A stretch of DNA of 64,000 nt, taken from assembly GCF_003752025.1 (NCBI RefSeq), contig NZ_RJKR01000011.1:62001-126000 (forward strand), given 5' to 3'. Under the pieces are notes generated by a model. It searched no databases. It was given only the letters and a program-made list of their open reading frames with translations, and was not told the origin of the DNA. The translations under genes and the position numbers were made by a program. Within the stretch, counting starts at the first letter, position 1. Every line of letters begins with the position of its first letter. This DNA comes from Curtobacterium sp. PhB115. GTDB taxonomy: Bacteria > Actinomycetota > Actinomycetes > Actinomycetales > Microbacteriaceae. Below are positions 16,956 through 25,496 of this stretch, in pieces.

Positions 16956-17495
16956 TCAGAGGCCGGTGAGCAGTTGCTGCAGTTCGGCCTTGGCGTCGGG
17001 CATCCGCTCGGGGCCGGTGAGCCGCTCCCGCTGCACCGAGATGCCGACGGTGTCGGGCTTGGGACCGTCCTCGGTGTTCACCAGCACGGATTCGCGGTCG
17101 GGGAAGGTCCACCGGGCCGACGGGCGCTTGCCCCCGCGGCGCTCGGACGTCGGCGTGAACCCGAGTGCGGCCGTGAACACCGGCACGATCCGGTCGAGTA
17201 CGGCCTCTCGCTCACCCGGGACCTGTCGTGAGGCCGAGACCGCGAACGTGCCGTCGGTGCGCTGCCCGGGGATGCGGAGCCCACGTGCCTGTTCGTACCC
17301 GATGGTGATCCCCTGCGCCCACCACGGCTCGACGCCCTGCTCGACGATCCAGGACGCGATCGCGGCGTGCCCGATGGTGGCGCCACCAGCCGCGTCGACC
17401 AGGGCGTGCCATTCGCCCGGCGTCTTGCCCGTCGCCGCGAGGACGCGTTCCGGCGCCATCCCCTGTGCGTGCGAGCGAACCGTTCCGTCGGTCAT
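16956..17495 (-). CDS. DUF4287/AHSA1-like two-domain protein
   Basis: A 179-residue soluble protein. The N-terminal half (PERVLAATGKTPGEWHALVD...IASWIVEQGVEPWWAQGITIGYEQARG) has the pattern of the DUF4287 domain. The C-terminal half (FAVSASRQVPG...WTFPDRESVLVNTE...ISVQRERL) resembles an SRPBCC/AHSA1 ligand-binding fold. Function is unknown. ATG at 17495 has TACGAT 6 nt upstream (17502-17507), so it is probably a leaderless single gene. An in-frame extension further upstream has no support. Confidence 0.7.
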   Translation of the reverse strand: MTDGTVRSHAQGMAPERVLAATGKTPGEWHALVDAAGGATIGHAAIASWIVEQGVEPWWAQGITIGYEQARGLRIPGQRTDGTFAVSASRQVPGEREAVLDRIVPVFTAALGFTPTSERRGGKRPSARWTFPDRESVLVNTEDGPKPDTVGISVQRERLTGPERMPDAKAELQQLLTGL

Positions 17496-17518
17496 GCCGC
17501 AATCGTAGGGCGCGGGGA

Positions 17519-18060
17519 TCACGGCTGGGATCCTGCCCGCAAGCGACGCGCCAGTTGAGCACCCTCTGCGTCGATGATCAGCGGGAGGCGTTCCTTGTCG
17601 ACGACCCCGAACGCAGGATCGACCGTGACGAAGCCGGCGACCTCCCAATGTCGAGCCGTGGCGACGTGCACTGCACCCGAGACGGTCAGGCCGAACTCTT
17701 CCATGAGGTCTGGGACCTCATCGCTGACGGCATCGACCCCGACCCAGTGCAGTTGCGTCGACCGCAACAATTCTCGCCACGCGGCGACATGGCGACGAGC
17801 GGCCTCTGCTCGCATGCCGTGCGCAGCCCCCAGTACCTCGAACTCCGCGTAGGCGCTGTACATCATTTCCGTGCCCACCAGATCGAGGTGATCGAGGAAC
17901 GCGACCGCCTCGCCCCTGCGACCTTCGGTCCGGCGCAGCGCGCTCCGGATGAAACTCGAGTCGATGAGGACGACTTCCGGCCGAGCGACACAATCGTCGA
18001 ACTCGAGAATCCGGTGCTCGTCGAATGCTCGGGCGCGAGTCGCTCGAACACGGTCAGGGA
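17519..18060 (-). pseudogene. PIN-domain (VapC-like) protein without a usable start
   Basis: The frame holds a PIN-domain pattern: VVLIDSSFIRSAL with the first Asp, AYAEFEVLGAAHG in the middle, and GLTVSGAVHVATARHWEVAGFVTVDPAFG with later acidic residues, as in VapC-type ribonuclease toxins. The frame lacks ATG, GTG or TTG between the PIN core and a GTG at 18241, deep inside the upstream small gene. A GTG at 18051 just behind that gene's stop is in another frame and hits a stop at 17863. Either a frameshift has removed the start, or initiation uses a rare codon such as the in-frame ATT before LEFDD. I treat it as probably damaged. The left limit is the stop and the right limit is approximate. 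Confidence 0.5.
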
Positions 18061-18326
18061 CGCATGTTGAAGAAGACCGGCGGCTCGACCCAGAAGTCCG
18101 GATCGATCGACTCGATCGCGCGTCGTCGGCGCTCGCGGCGTTCTTCGAACGTGCCTTCCGGTTTCGGCGTCCGGGCGAACAGTGCTTGCCGCTCGGCGTC
18201 GGTGAAGACCCTCGGCCCCCGCGGTCGATCAGGATCCGCACTGAGCAGGGCGCGTCGACGTCCTTCTGTGAGCTGATCTTCGGTCAGGCCGCGGCGGATC
18301 GGTCGGCGAGATTCGGTCGGCTGCAT
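18054..18326 (-). CDS. Small charged protein, possible antitoxin of the PIN gene
   Basis: A 90-residue, strongly charged protein (RRPIRRGLTEDQLTEGRRRA, then EERRERRRRAIESIDPDFW). AAGGAG lies 5 nt before the ATG, and TACGGT about 25 nt upstream offers a promoter. I do not recognise a DNA-binding fold. Its position directly before a PIN-domain frame is that of a VapB-like antitoxin, but that is inference from context only. It differs from neighbouring genes in having a clear leader and ribosome binding site. Confidence 0.55.
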   Translation of the reverse strand: MQPTESRRPIRRGLTEDQLTEGRRRALLSADPDRPRGPRVFTDAERQALFARTPKPEGTFEERRERRRRAIESIDPDFWVEPPVFFNMRP

Positions 18327-18418
18327 GGTGTCTCCTTGGTCGATGTGATCAACCGTAGGAGCGCCGAACGGACATCGCCAAACATTCCGTATTTCGCCAG
18401 CGGAGAGAAGGAGCCGAG

Positions 18419-19270
18419 CTACTCCGCAGCCGCGAGCACCGTCCGACCGAGCCGCACGAAGTCGTCGACACCGATCGCCTCGCCCCGCGCCGTCGGGTCG
18501 ATGCCCGCCGCCGTCAGGACCTCGGACGCGTGAGCGCTGCCGCCGAGCACACCGGACAGGCTCTGCCGCAACATCTTCCGGCGCTGCTGGAACGCCGCGT
18601 CGACCAGGGTGAACACCCGCGACCGCAGCTTCTCGTCGCCCGGGGGCTCGTGCCGGTCGAACGCCACGAGCACGCTGTCGACGTTCGGCACCGGCCAGAA
18701 CACCTGCCGGCTGACCAGCCCGGCCGTGCTCCACGACCCGTACCAGGCGGCCTTCACGCTGGGTGAGCCGTAGACCTTGCTGCCAGGGCCGGCGGCGAGG
18801 CGGTACCCGACCTCGGCCTGCACCATCACGAGCGACCGCTCGATCGACGGGAAGGTCGCGAGCAGGTGCAGCAGCACGGGAACGGAGATGTTGTAGGGCA
18901 AGTTCGCGACGAGGTGGGTCGGCTCGACGTCCAGGTCGGACGCAGCGACGGTCATGGCGTCCTGCTGCACGACCGTCAGCGTGGCGTGCGGCTGCAGGGA
19001 CGCGACGGTCGACGGCAACTTGGCCGCGAGCCGCTTGTCGATCTCGACCGCGGTGACGGGCGCACCGGTCTCGGTCAGTCCGAGCGTCAGGGAGCCGAGC
19101 CCCGGCCCGATCTCGAGGACCCGTGACGAGGGCGTCACACCGGCGACGGACACGATGCGGCGCACGGTGTTGGCGTCGTGCACGAAGTTCTGGCCGAGCT
19201 TCTTCGTCGGGGTGACGTCGAGCTCGGCGGCGAGCTCCCGGATCTCTGCCGGGCCGAGCAGCGCGCCCAC
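18419..19270 (-). CDS. rsmA: 16S rRNA dimethyladenosine transferase RsmA (KsgA)
   Basis: Methylates two adjacent adenines (A1518 and A1519 in E. coli numbering) near the 3' end of 16S rRNA during 30S maturation. [16 protein letters not shown] at the N-terminus, the SAM motif [15 protein letters not shown], and the catalytic [13 protein letters not shown] are visible, followed by [20 protein letters not shown]. 283 residues. The GTG start overlaps the tatD stop (TAGTG), so it is translated with metG and tatD. In most actinobacteria ispE follows, but here it does not. Confidence 0.95.
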   Translation of the reverse strand: MGALLGPAEIRELAAELDVTPTKKLGQNFVHDANTVRRIVSVAGVTPSSRVLEIGPGLGSLTLGLTETGAPVTAVEIDKRLAAKLPSTVASLQPHATLTVVQQDAMTVAASDLDVEPTHLVANLPYNISVPVLLHLLATFPSIERSLVMVQAEVGYRLAAGPGSKVYGSPSVKAAWYGSWSTAGLVSRQVFWPVPNVDSVLVAFDRHEPPGDEKLRSRVFTLVDAAFQQRRKMLRQSLSGVLGGSAHASEVLTAAGIDPTARGEAIGVDDFVRLGRTVLAAAE

Positions 19271-20202
19271 TACTCGTCCACCGTCACGGGCTCGGCGTCC
19301 CACGCACCGTAGACGAGCTCGGTGTTGGAGGCGATCTGCGCCGCGAGCATCGAGGCGTCGGTGCCCAGGGTCTCCGCCATCGACCGCAGTGTGAGCGGGA
19401 TGAGGTACGGCGCGTTCGGACGACCGCGGTACGGGGTCGGGGTCAGGAACGGCGCGTCGGTCTCGACCATGATCAGGTGCCGGGGCGCGACGAGCAGTGC
19501 CTCTCGCAGGAGCGAGGCGTTCTTGAACGTCACGGTGCCGGCGAAGGACATGTACCAGCCACGCTCCGCGCAGAGCCGAGCGAGGTCGGGGCCGCCGGAG
19601 AAGCAGTGGAACACGGTGCGCTCGGGAGCGCCGACGCGGTCGAGGACCTCGACCACGGCATCGTGCGCGTCGCGGTCGTGGATCGTCAGCGCGAGGTCGT
19701 GCTCCTTCGCGATGCGGATGTGCTCCTCGAACGAGCGGACCTGGGCGTCGCGGCCGTCCTCGCCGGTGCGGAAGAAGTCGAGGCCGGTCTCACCGATCGC
19801 ACGGACCCGGGGCAGCGCCGCGAGCCGTTCGATCCCGGCGAGGTGCTCGTCGAGCAGCCCCTGTTCCTGCAGCACGGGCGCCTCGTTCGGGTGCAGCGCG
19901 ACGGCGGCCAGCACCCGCGGTTCACGAGCCGCGATCGACGCCGACCACTCCGAGGTCGCCAGGTCCGTGCCGACCTGCACGACACCGCGCACGCCGACGC
20001 TCGATGCACGGTCGAGGTGCTCGCGGTACTCGAGCGGGCCGTCGCCGCCGTCGCCCACGCCGTCGGCGATCTCCATGTGGGTGTGGTTGTCGTACACCGG
20101 CACCACGAGCGCCTGCGGGAGCGGCGGGTACGTCAGGTCGCGCTTCGAGCCACCCGGCGCCCCGTCACCGCGGGAGCGGACGTGCGATTCCGCATCGGTC
20201 AC
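19270..20202 (-). CDS. tatD: TatD-family metal-dependent DNase
   Basis: A 310-residue TIM-barrel hydrolase. Metal ligands appear in order: DNHTHMEI (HXH), IGETGLDFF (Glu), TIHDRDA and FHCFSGG (His), and [10 protein letters not shown] (Asp). The family has 3'-5' exonuclease activity on DNA, with roles in quality control and repair. The GTG at 20202 overlaps the metG stop. Compared with E. coli TatD it has a 35-residue N-terminal extension and an inserted acidic/glycine loop near [12 protein letters not shown]. Confidence 0.93.
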   Translation of the reverse strand: MTDAESHVRSRGDGAPGGSKRDLTYPPLPQALVVPVYDNHTHMEIADGVGDGGDGPLEYREHLDRASSVGVRGVVQVGTDLATSEWSASIAAREPRVLAAVALHPNEAPVLQEQGLLDEHLAGIERLAALPRVRAIGETGLDFFRTGEDGRDAQVRSFEEHIRIAKEHDLALTIHDRDAHDAVVEVLDRVGAPERTVFHCFSGGPDLARLCAERGWYMSFAGTVTFKNASLLREALLVAPRHLIMVETDAPFLTPTPYRGRPNAPYLIPLTLRSMAETLGTDASMLAAQIASNTELVYGAWDAEPVTVDE

Positions 20203-21776
20203 GCCGAGACCTGCTCCGACTGCTCGATCCGCGGGAAGAGACCGCTCTCGAGCGGCACGACCTGCGCGGCGCCCTGCCACTCGTACGCACGGTCGACGCG
20301 CTGCTCGGCGATCGAGCCACCGGCACCGATCGACGCCCAGAGCTTCTCGGTCGCCTTCGGCATCACCGGGGAGAGCAGCACCGCGACGGTGCCGAGCCCA
20401 CGGAGCGCGGTGGCGAGGACGGTGCCGAGCCGCTCGCGGTTCGCGTCGTCCTTCGCCAGGGCCCACGGCTGCTGCTCGGTGATGTACCCGTTCAGGGCGT
20501 CGACGAGCTCCCACACGGCGGCGATCGCCTCGTGCGGGGCGAACGCGGCGATGGCTGCGTCGGCACGCTCGGTGACCGACACGGCCAGGGCGTCGACGGC
20601 TTCGTCCGACTCGGTCAGCGACCCACGCGACGGGACGGCGCCGTCGAAGTACTTCTGCAGCATCGCGACCAGGCGCGAGGCCAGGTTGCCGAAGCCGTTC
20701 GCGAGCTCGGCCTGGTACCGCGCCGAGATGTCCTCCCAGCTGAAGTTGCCGTCCTGCCCGAAGGTGATGGCGCGGAGGAAGTAGTAGCGGAACGCGTCGG
20801 ACCCGAACGTGTCGGTGATCTCCGACGGCGCGATGCCGGTCAGCTTCGACTTGGACATCTTCTCGCCGCCGACGAGCAGCCAGCCGTGACCGAACACGCG
20901 CTCCGGTACGGGCAGCCCCGCGGCCATGAGCATCGCCGGCCAGATGACGGCGTGGAAGCGTGCGATGTCCTTGCCGACGATGTGCACGCTCGGCCACAGG
21001 CGCTTGAAGGCCTCGTCGTCGTCGGTGCCGTAGCCCAGCGCGGTGACGTAGTTGAGCAGGGCGTCGAACCACACGTACAGGACGTGGTCGCTGTCCCACG
21101 GGATCTTGATGCCCCAGTCGAAGCTCGACCGCGAGATCGACAGGTCGCGGAGGCCTTGCTTCACGAACGAGATGATCTCGTTGCGGACGCTCTCCGGCTG
21201 GATGAACAGCGGGTTCGACTCGTACAGGTCGAGCAGCCGCTGCTCGAAGTCCGACATGCGGAAGAAGTAGTTGCGCTCGGACAGGACCTCGACCGGGATC
21301 GAGTGGATGGCACAGACCTGCTGGCCCTCGTACGCGCCGGTGCCGGGGACGAGGTCGCTCGGCTGCTTGTACTCCTCGCACCCCACGCAGTAGAAGCCCT
21401 CGAACTCGCCGGCGTAGATGAAGCCGTCGTCGTACAGCTTCTGCAGGAACGTCGTCACGCCGCGCTCGTGGCGCTCGTCGGTGGTGCGGATGAAGTCGTC
21501 GTTGGCCACGTCGACGGTGTCGAGCAGCGGCTTCCACGCCTCGGTCACGAGTCGGTCGGCCCACTCCTTCGGCGTGACCTCGTTCGCCGAGGCAGTGCGC
21601 AGGATCTTCTGGCCGTGCTCGTCCGTGCCGGTGAGCAGCCAGGTGTCGTCACCCCGCTGCCGGTGCCAGCGCGCGAGGACGTCCGCGGCGACCTCGGTGT
21701 AGGCGTGCCCGATGTGGGGCACGTCGTTCACGTAGAAGATCGGCGTGGTGATGCTGAACGAGGACCCGTCGGACAT
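20199..21776 (-). CDS. metG: Methionyl-tRNA synthetase
   Basis: A 525-residue class I synthetase. FYVNDVPHIGHAYTEVAADV contains the HIGH motif, GGEKMSKSKLTG the KMSKS loop, and CVGCEEYKQPSD the knuckle. DGNFSWEDISARYQAELANG starts the anticodon-binding region. It lacks the C-terminal tRNA-binding extension found in some MetRS proteins, as is usual in actinobacteria. ATG at 21776 with TAGGAT 7 nt upstream; the next in-frame ATG three codons earlier would overlap the -10. First gene of metG-tatD-rsmA. Confidence 0.96.
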   Translation of the reverse strand: MSDGSSFSITTPIFYVNDVPHIGHAYTEVAADVLARWHRQRGDDTWLLTGTDEHGQKILRTASANEVTPKEWADRLVTEAWKPLLDTVDVANDDFIRTTDERHERGVTTFLQKLYDDGFIYAGEFEGFYCVGCEEYKQPSDLVPGTGAYEGQQVCAIHSIPVEVLSERNYFFRMSDFEQRLLDLYESNPLFIQPESVRNEIISFVKQGLRDLSISRSSFDWGIKIPWDSDHVLYVWFDALLNYVTALGYGTDDDEAFKRLWPSVHIVGKDIARFHAVIWPAMLMAAGLPVPERVFGHGWLLVGGEKMSKSKLTGIAPSEITDTFGSDAFRYYFLRAITFGQDGNFSWEDISARYQAELANGFGNLASRLVAMLQKYFDGAVPSRGSLTESDEAVDALAVSVTERADAAIAAFAPHEAIAAVWELVDALNGYITEQQPWALAKDDANRERLGTVLATALRGLGTVAVLLSPVMPKATEKLWASIGAGGSIAEQRVDRAYEWQGAAQVVPLESGLFPRIEQSEQVSA

Positions 21777-21842
21777 GCGGACCATCCTACGGGCGCACGG
21801 AACCCCGATGACGCGCGCGGCGGTGGACTGTGGAAAACCGGA

Positions 21843-21884
21843 TCCGGGAGGCCCGTGGCGGGCCCGCCCCGCGCCTCCAGGCCG
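21843..21884. repeat. Inverted repeat, family B copy 2 (left arm degraded)
   Basis: The inner GGCGGGCCCGCC and the right arm GCGCCTCCAGGCC are intact, while the left arm has drifted to CCGGGAGGCCCG. It lies between the rsmI stop and the metG start. Confidence 0.7.
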
Positions 21885-21898
21885 GGTTCCCCAGCCGT

Positions 21899-22720
21899 CT
21901 ACCGCGCCGCGAGCGCGCCTTCGTACAGATCGCGCTTCGACAGCCCGGTCGCGTCCGCGACCGCCGCCGCGGCCTCCTTCATGCGCATCCCGGCCGCCAC
22001 CCGCTCGAGCACGAGCCGGACGCCGTCGTCGAGCGTGGCTTCTTCCGTGGCCTCTGCGGCTCCGGCGACGACGATGCAGATCTCACCCCGGACCCCCTCG
22101 GACGCCCACGTGACGAGCTCGTCGAGCGGACCGCGACGGACCTCTTCGTAGAGCTTCGTGAGCTCACGGCAGACCGCAGCGCGTCGGTCGCCCCCGAACC
22201 CGATCGCCATGTCGGCCAGCGTCTCCGCCAACCGGTGCGGCGACTCGAAGAAGACCATCGTGCGCTGCTCCCCCGCGAGCGCCTGGAACGCCCGGCGGCG
22301 CTCACCGCCCTTGCGGGTCGGGAACCCCTCGAACGTGAAGCGATCCGTCGGCAGGCCCGAGACCGCGAGTGCCATCAGCACCGCGGAGGGGCCGGGCAGC
22401 GCGGTGACGGTCACCCCGGCTGCCGCTGCGGCCTCGACCAGGGGGAAGCCCGGGTCGCTGATCGCGGGCATCCCGGCGTCCGTGAGGACCACCACGTCCT
22501 CGTCCCGCGCGAGTTCCACGACCTCGGACGCCTTCGCCCGCTCGTTGTGCTCGTGCAGGGCGATGAGCCGCGGACGGTTCTCGATGCCGAGGGCGCGCAT
22601 CAGGTGGATGGCGGTCCTGGTGTCCTCGGCCGCGACGACCGTGGCGTTGGACAGGGTCTCGACGAGACGGCGCGAGGCATCCCCGAGGTTGCCGATGGGC
22701 GTTGCTGCGAGGACGATCAC
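21899..22720 (-). CDS. rsmI: 16S rRNA (cytidine1402-2'-O)-methyltransferase RsmI
   Basis: A 273-residue tetrapyrrole-methylase-fold enzyme that 2'-O-methylates C1402 in the decoding centre. VLAATPIGNLGDASRRLVETL starts the fold, AEDTRTAIHLM and VLTDAGMPAISDPGFPLVE bind SAM and RNA, and ALPGPSAVLMALAVSGLPTDRFTFEGFPTRK is diagnostic. GTG start with GACAAT 6 nt upstream. It is divergent from pmt at a 65-nt gap, the usual actinobacterial arrangement with metG nearby. Confidence 0.95.
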   Translation of the reverse strand: MIVLAATPIGNLGDASRRLVETLSNATVVAAEDTRTAIHLMRALGIENRPRLIALHEHNERAKASEVVELARDEDVVVLTDAGMPAISDPGFPLVEAAAAAGVTVTALPGPSAVLMALAVSGLPTDRFTFEGFPTRKGGERRRAFQALAGEQRTMVFFESPHRLAETLADMAIGFGGDRRAAVCRELTKLYEEVRRGPLDELVTWASEGVRGEICIVVAGAAEATEEATLDDGVRLVLERVAAGMRMKEAAAAVADATGLSKRDLYEGALAAR

Positions 22721-22785
22721 ACCCCCATTGTCGTCGCAGCACCGTCGCAGCGCGGACCGACGTCCGATCCGTAGGATGCTCAGCG

Positions 22786-24417
22786 ATGACCAGCGAGCTG
22801 ACCGAAGACCGCACGGCCGTGCCCGACGGGCCGGTCGGCTCGCGCCTCGACGACTGGTGGGGCCGGGTCCTCTCCACGGCGCGGCGCGTGGCGCTGTGGC
22901 GTTGGGCGGGTCCGCTCGCGGTGACGCTGCTCGCCGCGGTGCTCCGCCTGGCGAACCTCGGCAACCCGCACTCGCTCGTGTTCGACGAGACGTACTACGT
23001 CAAGGACGGCTGGTCGCTCGTGCACCTCGGCTACGAGGGCACCTGGCCGGGCAACCCGACCGACGACTCGTTGCCGACGACCGACGACCGGTTCGCGAGT
23101 GGCGAGACCGACATCTTCACGAGCGCCGCGGAGTTCATCGCGCACCCACCGCTCGGCAAGTACCTCATCGGACTCGGGATGCTCCTGTTCGGTGCGGACA
23201 ACTCCTTCGGGTGGCGCTTCGCGGTGGCCGTCCTCGGCATCGCGACGGTGTTCCTCACCGCGGTGATCGCCCGGTCGCTGTTCCGCTCCACGATGGTCGG
23301 CACGCTCGCCGGGTTCCTGCTCGCGATCGACGGCCAGGCCATCGTGATGTCGCGGGTGACCCTGCTCGACGGGATCCTGACGTTCTTCGTGGTCCTCGGG
23401 TTCGGCGCACTGCTGCTCGACCGACGGCGCAGCCAACGACGGCTCGACGAGTGGGTCGCCGAGCGGGTCGCCGCCGGCCGGGACACCCTGTGGGGGCCCG
23501 TGCTCTGGTGGCGACCGTGGCTGTTCGCGATGGGGCTCACGATGGGCCTCGCGACCGCGACGAAGTGGTCCGGCATGTACTTCCTGGCGTTCTTCGCGGT
23601 GTACTCCGTGCTGAGCGACATGATGATGCGCCGTCGCGCCGGCGTCGAGTTCTGGTCCTCCAGCGCACTGCTCCAGCAGGCTCCGGTGTCGTTCCTGCTC
23701 ACCGTCCCGATCGCCGCCGTCACCTACGTGGCCTCGTGGACGGGCTGGTTCCTGTCGAAGGACGGCTGGGACCGGAACTGGCTGTCCACCGGCGGACAGC
23801 GGTGGACAGGACTGCTGTCCTGGGTGCCCGACTCGTTCCAGAACTGGTGGCACTACCAGTCCGAGATCTACGGCTTCAACATCGGCCTGCACACGCCGCA
23901 CTCGTACCAGGCGAACCCGCTGCTGTGGCTCGTGATGCAGCGACCCACGTCGATGTACTACGTCGGCACGGACGCCGGCCAGGACGGCTGCACGGCGACC
24001 CGCTGCGGCGAGGCGATCACCGGCATCGCGAACCCGTTCATCTGGTACGCGGCGGTCATCGCGACGGTGGCGCTGCTCGTGCTCTGGATCCTGCGTCGGC
24101 AGTGGCAGTACGGCTTCGTCCTGCTCGGCGTCGCCGCGGGCTACCTGCCGTGGCTGATGTACGTCAACCGGACGGTCTTCCAGTTCTACACGATCGCCTT
24201 CGAGCCCTTCATGGTGATGGCCCTGGCCGCGGCGATCGGGTTGGTGCTGGGGTCACGGACCGACGACCGCTCCCGGAGGACCCGGGCGATCATCTGGGTC
24301 GGCGTGTACCTGGGCGTCGTCGTGCTCGCATCCGCCTACTGGTACCCGATGTGGACGGCGATCCAGGCGCCGTGGGACTTCATCCGGTCGCACTACTGGC
24401 TGCCGAGCTGGCTGTAG
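22786..24417 (+). CDS. pmt: Dolichyl-phosphate-mannose--protein mannosyltransferase (PMT family)
   Basis: A 543-residue GT39 enzyme that attaches mannose from polyprenyl phosphate to serine or threonine of secreted proteins. The first outer loop has LVFDETYYVKDGWSL with the catalytic Asp-Glu, HPPLGKYLIGLGMLLFG is conserved in bacterial PMTs, and about eleven hydrophobic segments follow. The long outer loop has LLWLVMQRPTSMYY and a Cys pair in DGCTATRCGEA. ATG with TAGGAT 8 nt upstream. It is divergent from rsmI, as in mycobacteria and relatives. Confidence 0.93.
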   Translation: MTSELTEDRTAVPDGPVGSRLDDWWGRVLSTARRVALWRWAGPLAVTLLAAVLRLANLGNPHSLVFDETYYVKDGWSLVHLGYEGTWPGNPTDDSLPTTDDRFASGETDIFTSAAEFIAHPPLGKYLIGLGMLLFGADNSFGWRFAVAVLGIATVFLTAVIARSLFRSTMVGTLAGFLLAIDGQAIVMSRVTLLDGILTFFVVLGFGALLLDRRRSQRRLDEWVAERVAAGRDTLWGPVLWWRPWLFAMGLTMGLATATKWSGMYFLAFFAVYSVLSDMMMRRRAGVEFWSSSALLQQAPVSFLLTVPIAAVTYVASWTGWFLSKDGWDRNWLSTGGQRWTGLLSWVPDSFQNWWHYQSEIYGFNIGLHTPHSYQANPLLWLVMQRPTSMYYVGTDAGQDGCTATRCGEAITGIANPFIWYAAVIATVALLVLWILRRQWQYGFVLLGVAAGYLPWLMYVNRTVFQFYTIAFEPFMVMALAAAIGLVLGSRTDDRSRRTRAIIWVGVYLGVVVLASAYWYPMWTAIQAPWDFIRSHYWLPSWL

Positions 24418-24471
24418 GCGTCGGACGATCCGTCGGGGTCGCGTCCGCGACGTGGTCGCGACCAGGTCCGG

Positions 24472-24509
24472 ACTGGAGGCCCGTGGCGGGCCCGCCACGG
24501 GCCTCCAGT
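24472..24509. repeat. Inverted repeat, family B copy 3 (perfect 38-nt palindrome)
   Basis: The 38 bases are fully self-complementary, from ACTGGAGGCCCGTGGCGG to its mirror, with the family centre GCGGGCCCGC. It lies between the convergent pmt and TetR genes and has no T-run behind it on the plus strand. Confidence 0.9.
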
Positions 24510-24668
24510 GCGCTTGTCGGTGCGTTGGTGCTTGGTTCTTGGTGCGTTGGTGCGTTGGCGCGCTTTCTCGGCGCGGTGGTGCGCTTTCTCGGCGCGGTGG
24601 TGCGCTTTCTCGGCGCGTTGACGCGTTCGTGTGGCGGTGCGCGGTGCGCGGTGCGCGGTGCGCGGTGC
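24510..24668. repeat. Tandem arrays with 21-bp and 7-bp units
   Basis: Three copies of a 21-bp unit starting GCGCTTTCTCGGCGCGGTGG begin at 24560, 24581 and 24602. About four copies of the heptamer GCGCGGT follow near 24640-24667 and end at the TetR stop codon. Looser GTGCGTTGG repeats precede them. No gene is seen in this stretch. Confidence 0.85.
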
Positions 24669-24669
24669 G

Positions 24670-25329
24670 TCAGGACTGCGCGTGCAGTGCTCGCTCGATG
24701 GACTCGCGGTCGAGCGGGTCGCCGAGCATGGGGTCGTCGGTGCGGCCGGGCAGCACGCCCTCGATGAGGACCTCGGCGTAGCGGCGCCAGGCGTTCGGGT
24801 CGTGGGCTCGTGTCGTGTCCGCGACGGCCCCGACCATCGACGTGAGCATCGGGAGGTCGCGGTAGTCGAAGCCGACGCGCACCACTCCGGCGTCGTGGGC
24901 GCGGCGGATGATGTCGGACACCTGGGTCTCGAGGCGGTCGCGCTCCTGCACGATCGACGGGCGGCCCTTGCCGGCACGGACGATGGCGTCGGCGAGCGCC
25001 CGGTCCCGCGCCCGGAACTCGAACACGCCCATCAGGTACACCCGGAGCGACTCGCGGGGGTCGAGTTCAGCGGCGGCACGGCTGGCTGCGTCGTTCATCG
25101 CCTCGAACTTGGTGGCGAGGAGAGCCTCGATCAAGGAGTCCTTGTCGGCGAACCGCCGGTACACCGTGCCGACTCCGACCCCGGCTTCGTGCGCGATGTC
25201 GTTCAACGTGACCGAGAGGCCGCGCTCCGCGAAGCACTTGCGTGCGGTCTGCAGGATGAGCTCGCGGTTCCGTGCAGCGTCGGCGCGGAGGGGGCGCTCG
25301 AGTTCGGGCGCGGAGTCGATGGTGCTCAC
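24670..25329 (-). CDS. TetR-family regulator of the divergent efflux pump
   Basis: A 219-residue repressor. The helix-turn-helix covers about residues 20-70 (RNRELILQTARKCFAERGLSV...IAHEAGVGVGTVYRRFADKDSLIEA), and the C-terminal domain is the ligand and dimer part. GTG start at 25329 with TAGGTT 7 nt upstream. It is divergent from a DHA2 transporter, with two dyads built on AAGCGGATGC in the gap, so it most likely represses the pump and itself until a drug-like ligand binds. Confidence 0.88.
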   Translation of the reverse strand: MSTIDSAPELERPLRADAARNRELILQTARKCFAERGLSVTLNDIAHEAGVGVGTVYRRFADKDSLIEALLATKFEAMNDAASRAAAELDPRESLRVYLMGVFEFRARDRALADAIVRAGKGRPSIVQERDRLETQVSDIIRRAHDAGVVRVGFDYRDLPMLTSMVGAVADTTRAHDPNAWRRYAEVLIEGVLPGRTDDPMLGDPLDRESIERALHAQS

Positions 25330-25360
25330 GTCGTCGAACCTAGTTGAACTTTCTGGGAAT

Positions 25361-25423
25361 AAGCGGATGCGGACCTTCCGTTTTGGTCTACACTGACCAC
25401 AAGCGGATGCACCGCATCCGCTT
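25361..25423. promoter_or_regulatory. TetR operator region with two AAGCGGATGC sites
   Basis: AAGCGGATGC-ACC-GCATCCGCTT at 25401-25423 is a perfect 10-bp inverted repeat. A second, imperfect dyad starts with the same AAGCGGATGC at 25361, 40 bp away. TACACT at 25389-25394, a likely -10 for the pump, lies between them. The spacing fits binding of two dimers that shut both promoters. Confidence 0.7.
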
Positions 25424-25496
25424 CTCTCCTCCCCTTTCGAAGTGCCCGACGGCGCGTGCTTCGTGCTCCCCTCCAACCTTTTCGAAGGAGGCTGCC

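Noticed and set aside
24510-24668. Tandem units as replication iterons or a plasmid origin
   Set aside because: No Rep gene, no AT-rich stretch and no DnaA boxes are near; similar arrays occur at several unrelated loci.
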